Positions 61,797 to 64,000 of a DNA stretch of 64,000 nucleotides are shown here, piece by piece. The notes under the pieces were generated by a model. It saw nothing but the letters and a program-made list of their open reading frames with translations, was not told where the DNA came from and searched no databases. A program made the position numbers and the translations under genes. Numbering within the stretch: position 1 is the stretch's first letter; each line of letters begins with the position of its first letter. The stretch is from Pseudophaeobacter sp. EL27 (GTDB taxonomy: Bacteria > Pseudomonadota > Alphaproteobacteria > Rhodobacterales > Rhodobacteraceae), in assembly GCF_900313025.1 (NCBI RefSeq), contig NZ_OMPQ01000009.1, positions 612,789-676,788 of the forward strand. Reading direction: 5' to 3'.

Positions 61797-63032
61797 CTAA
61801 CCCGCCAATTCGGCACGATTCAGCGCACAATGCGACCAGAGACTGTCCATCGCCTGCACCAGATGGTCGATCTCGGAGGGGCCATGTACTGGTGATGGTG
61901 TAAACCGCAGCCGTTCTGTGCCGCGAGGGACGGTTGGGTAGTTGATCGGCTGCACGTAGAGGCCGAACTCCGACAGGAGCATATCGCTGAGCTTTTTGGT
62001 GTGGACTGGGTCGCCCACCATTACAGGAACAATATGGCTGCCATGATCAATGATCGGCAGGCCCAGACCTTTCAGGCGCAGTTTCAGAACCTTGGCCAGC
62101 TCTTGGTGCTTTTCGCGCAGCTCTGGGTGGTCTTTGAGATAGGCAACAGAGGCCGCGGCACCCGCTGCAACCGCAGGGGAGAGCGAGGTCGTGAAGATGA
62201 AACCAGGCGCATAGGAGCGGATTGCGTCACACATCTTGGGCGAGGCGGCGATATAGCCGCCCATCACCCCATAGGCCTTGGCCAATGTGCCGTTGATGAT
62301 ATCAATACGATGGGCCAGATTATCCCGCTCGGTCACCCCACCACCACGCGGACCATAGAGCCCGACAGCATGGACCTCATCGAGATAGGTCAGCGCACCA
62401 AATTCATCGGCCAGATCACAGATTTCCTTAATCGGGCCAAAATCGCCATCCATCGAATAGACCGATTCAAAGGCAATCAGCTTTGGCGCCGCCGGATCGT
62501 CTGCTTCCAGCAGTTCACGCAGATGCGCTACATCATTGTGGCGGAACACCCGCTTGGCTCCGCCGTTGCGACGCACCCCTTCAATCATTGAGGCATGGTT
62601 CAGCGCATCCGAATAGATGATCAGGCCAGGGAACAGCTTGGGTAGGGTCGAAAGCGTTGCATCATTGGCAATATAGGCCGAGGTGAACAGCAGCGCGGCC
62701 TCTTTGCCATGCAGGTCCGCCAGTTCCGCCTCAAGACGTTTGTGATAGACTGTGGTGCCGGAAATATTACGGGTGCCGCCGGAGCCCGCTCCGGTGGCAT
62801 CGATTGCCTCGTGCATGGCCTGCAAAACAACCGGGTTCTGGCCCATGCCGAGGTAGTCATTGCCACACCAGACCGTAATCTCCTGAGTGCTGCCATCGGG
62901 GCGGGTCCAGACCGCATGAGGAAACTGGCCGTTTTTACGCTCGATGTCGATAAAGGTGCGATAGCGCCCCTCTTCGTGAAGACGATCAATGGCGGCATCG
63001 AGTTTCGCGGAATAGTCCACCGGCTTCTCCAT
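61797..63032 (-). CDS. hemA: 5-aminolevulinate synthase
   Basis: 411 residues. Pyridoxal-phosphate enzyme condensing succinyl-CoA and glycine to 5-aminolevulinate, the Shemin route to heme found in alphaproteobacteria. Signatures: '[19 protein letters not shown]', '[13 protein letters not shown]', '[21 protein letters not shown]', '[17 protein letters not shown]' and the cofactor Lys in '[16 protein letters not shown]'. Length is standard. The upstream gap contains an FNR-type box centred near 63184, so oxygen control is likely, as known for Rhodobacter hemA. Confidence 0.96.
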   Translation of the reverse strand: MEKPVDYSAKLDAAIDRLHEEGRYRTFIDIERKNGQFPHAVWTRPDGSTQEITVWCGNDYLGMGQNPVVLQAMHEAIDATGAGSGGTRNISGTTVYHKRLEAELADLHGKEAALLFTSAYIANDATLSTLPKLFPGLIIYSDALNHASMIEGVRRNGGAKRVFRHNDVAHLRELLEADDPAAPKLIAFESVYSMDGDFGPIKEICDLADEFGALTYLDEVHAVGLYGPRGGGVTERDNLAHRIDIINGTLAKAYGVMGGYIAASPKMCDAIRSYAPGFIFTTSLSPAVAAGAAASVAYLKDHPELREKHQELAKVLKLRLKGLGLPIIDHGSHIVPVMVGDPVHTKKLSDMLLSEFGLYVQPINYPTVPRGTERLRFTPSPVHGPSEIDHLVQAMDSLWSHCALNRAELAG

Positions 63033-63509
63033 AGCTATCTTGGGGGCCCAACGTCAGGCACCACAGGCTGTGTATCTGTCACGCAGTTTTCGGGTCATAA
63101 ACCCATTCACATTCATGAATGAGTAACAAATGTGCGCGCTCTGATCAACCGGATACGCGCCTCACACCCTCACAACTTTGATACAGGTCAAATAGACCTA
63201 TAGCAAAAGCACGGCAAGAAGCCCTGCGTCCTCTTTGGCGCCAATCGCGCCATTTGACCTGCGACAAAAGCGAAATTAGCCGCCTATTGGAAACCAAACC
63301 GCCACTGCTGCGATCTACTGCCACCCAAATCCCTACCTACAGGATCAGGCAGCATCGCGCAGATTCGTCCCGAATTACCTTGCAAAAGCGCCGCCAGGTC
63401 ACCCCTGACTGAAGGGCGTTTTCTCCCTGTAGTAGATCTGGCCCCCCGCAGGGGAGGCTGATAGGGTTCCGCCAAGAAAACCATAAACCCACGATAATTT
63501 CCGGAGACC
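63033..63509. other. Divergent promoter region of hemA and the M20 peptidase gene
   Basis: 477 bases without a gene. It holds the FNR-type site at 63178-63191. The remainder shows no clear motif. Confidence 0.5.
63178..63191. promoter_or_regulatory. FNR/FnrL-type binding site upstream of hemA
   Basis: TTGATACAGGTCAA matches the FNR consensus TTGAT-N4-ATCAA in 9 of 10 positions. It lies 146 bases before the hemA start. In Rhodobacter sphaeroides hemA transcription is activated by FnrL, so the same control is inferred here. Confidence 0.7.
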
Positions 63510-64000
63510 ATGATGTCCCTTAACGACGTGCTAGATCGGATTGACACAGATCTTGATGCTGCAACCGAGCGCCTGCTGGAGCTTTTGCGTATCCAATCCA
63601 TTTCCACCGACCCCGCCTTTAAGGCCGATTGTGACAAGGCAGCCGACTGGCTGGTCGAGGACCTCAACAGCATCGGCATCAAGGCCGAGAAACGCGTGAC
63701 CCCCGGCCATCCCATGGTCGTGGGCCATGTTGGCGAAGAAAACACCGATGCACCACATGTGCTGTTTTACGGCCACTACGATGTGCAACCCGTCGATCCG
63801 CTGAACCTCTGGGATACCCCGCCATTTGAGCCCCAGCTGGAAGAGACCGAACAGGGCACCGTGATCCGTGGTCGCGGCTCATCAGATGACAAGGGCCAGC
63901 TGATGACCTTTGTCGAGGCCTGTCGTGCCTGGAAGACCATCCATGGCTCCCTGCCCTGCCGCATCACCTTCTTCTTTGAAGGCGAAGAAGAGAGCGGCTC
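63510..64000 (+). CDS. M20-family metallopeptidase, 5' part (runs off window)
   Basis: The first 163 residues of a zinc peptidase or deacylase of the M20 family. Visible metal and catalytic motifs: 'VLFYGHYDVQPVD' (His ligand and Asp), 'RGSSDDKGQLM' (bridging Asp) and 'FFEGEEESGS' (catalytic Glu pair). The family includes dipeptidases and carboxypeptidases; with the C-terminus missing, the substrate is open. ATG at 63510 or 63513, behind CCGGAGACC. Confidence 0.88.
   Translation, partial: MMSLNDVLDRIDTDLDAATERLLELLRIQSISTDPAFKADCDKAADWLVEDLNSIGIKAEKRVTPGHPMVVGHVGEENTDAPHVLFYGHYDVQPVDPLNLWDTPPFEPQLEETEQGTVIRGRGSSDDKGQLMTFVEACRAWKTIHGSLPCRITFFFEGEEESG

Overview
The window looks like alphaproteobacterial DNA from the Roseobacter group (Rhodobacteraceae in the broad sense). 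Evidence includes a HemA-type 5-aminolevulinate synthase (Shemin pathway), a prfB gene without the programmed frameshift, a rodZ-ispG pair, an amiC-PBP1A-prfB neighbourhood, a DctP/Q/M TRAP operon with long permeases, DUF2852 and DUF2189 proteins, and MttB-family and Hint-domain proteins. I saw no rRNA, tRNA or CRISPR array.

The window has two parts. Positions 1 to about 30.2 kb are accessory in character: genes are sparse, many intergenic stretches exceed 300 bases, base composition looks more AT-rich, and short degenerate repeat families are scattered through the gaps. Positions 30.3 to 64 kb are a compact, GC-rich, core-like chromosome segment.

Accessory part. 0.4-5.0 kb: a three-gene module of an MttB-family methyltransferase, a dimethylglycine or trimethylamine dehydrogenase-like flavoprotein and a GlxA-type regulator, probably for a quaternary or tertiary amine. 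6.0-7.3 kb: ECF sigma factor plus an exported NTF2-like protein. 7.6-9.4 kb: reverse-strand HupE/UreJ metal permease operon with a His-rich protein and a membrane-anchored protein. 9.7-14.2 kb: two c-di-GMP enzymes (CBS-GGDEF, and a heme-motif GGDEF-EAL) around two small hypotheticals. 14.6-16.2 kb: divergent SRPBCC protein and AraC regulator. 16.7-21.1 kb: divergent exported proteins, one a 918-residue Sel1/TPR repeat protein. 21.6-30.15 kb: a segment bounded by two direct copies of an undescribed element (R1, R2), each holding a small ORF, TTTAAA-rich DNA and GAAGTGTCCC repeats paired at 22-bp spacing. Between the copies are pnuC-nadR, an exported hypothetical, a truncated phage gpD gene and a two-gene module with a PD-(D/E)XK-like nuclease.

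Core part. DUF2852, RDD, bpt and a VOC protein (30.3-32.8 kb); TRAP transporter with a divergent histidine kinase and response regulator (33.6-40.5 kb); ilvBN behind a leader-peptide attenuator (41.4-44.0 kb); a cold-shock-like protein and an XRE regulator (44.1-45.6 kb); DUF2189 protein and amidase (45.7-47.9 kb); prfB, an RTX-Hint exoprotein, PBP1A and amidase AmiC (48.2-55.7 kb); an aminotransferase divergent from an M48 protease and a DsbA-like protein (55.8-59.1 kb); ispG, rodZ and hemA with an FNR-type box (59.2-63.2 kb); and the start of an M20 peptidase running off the end.
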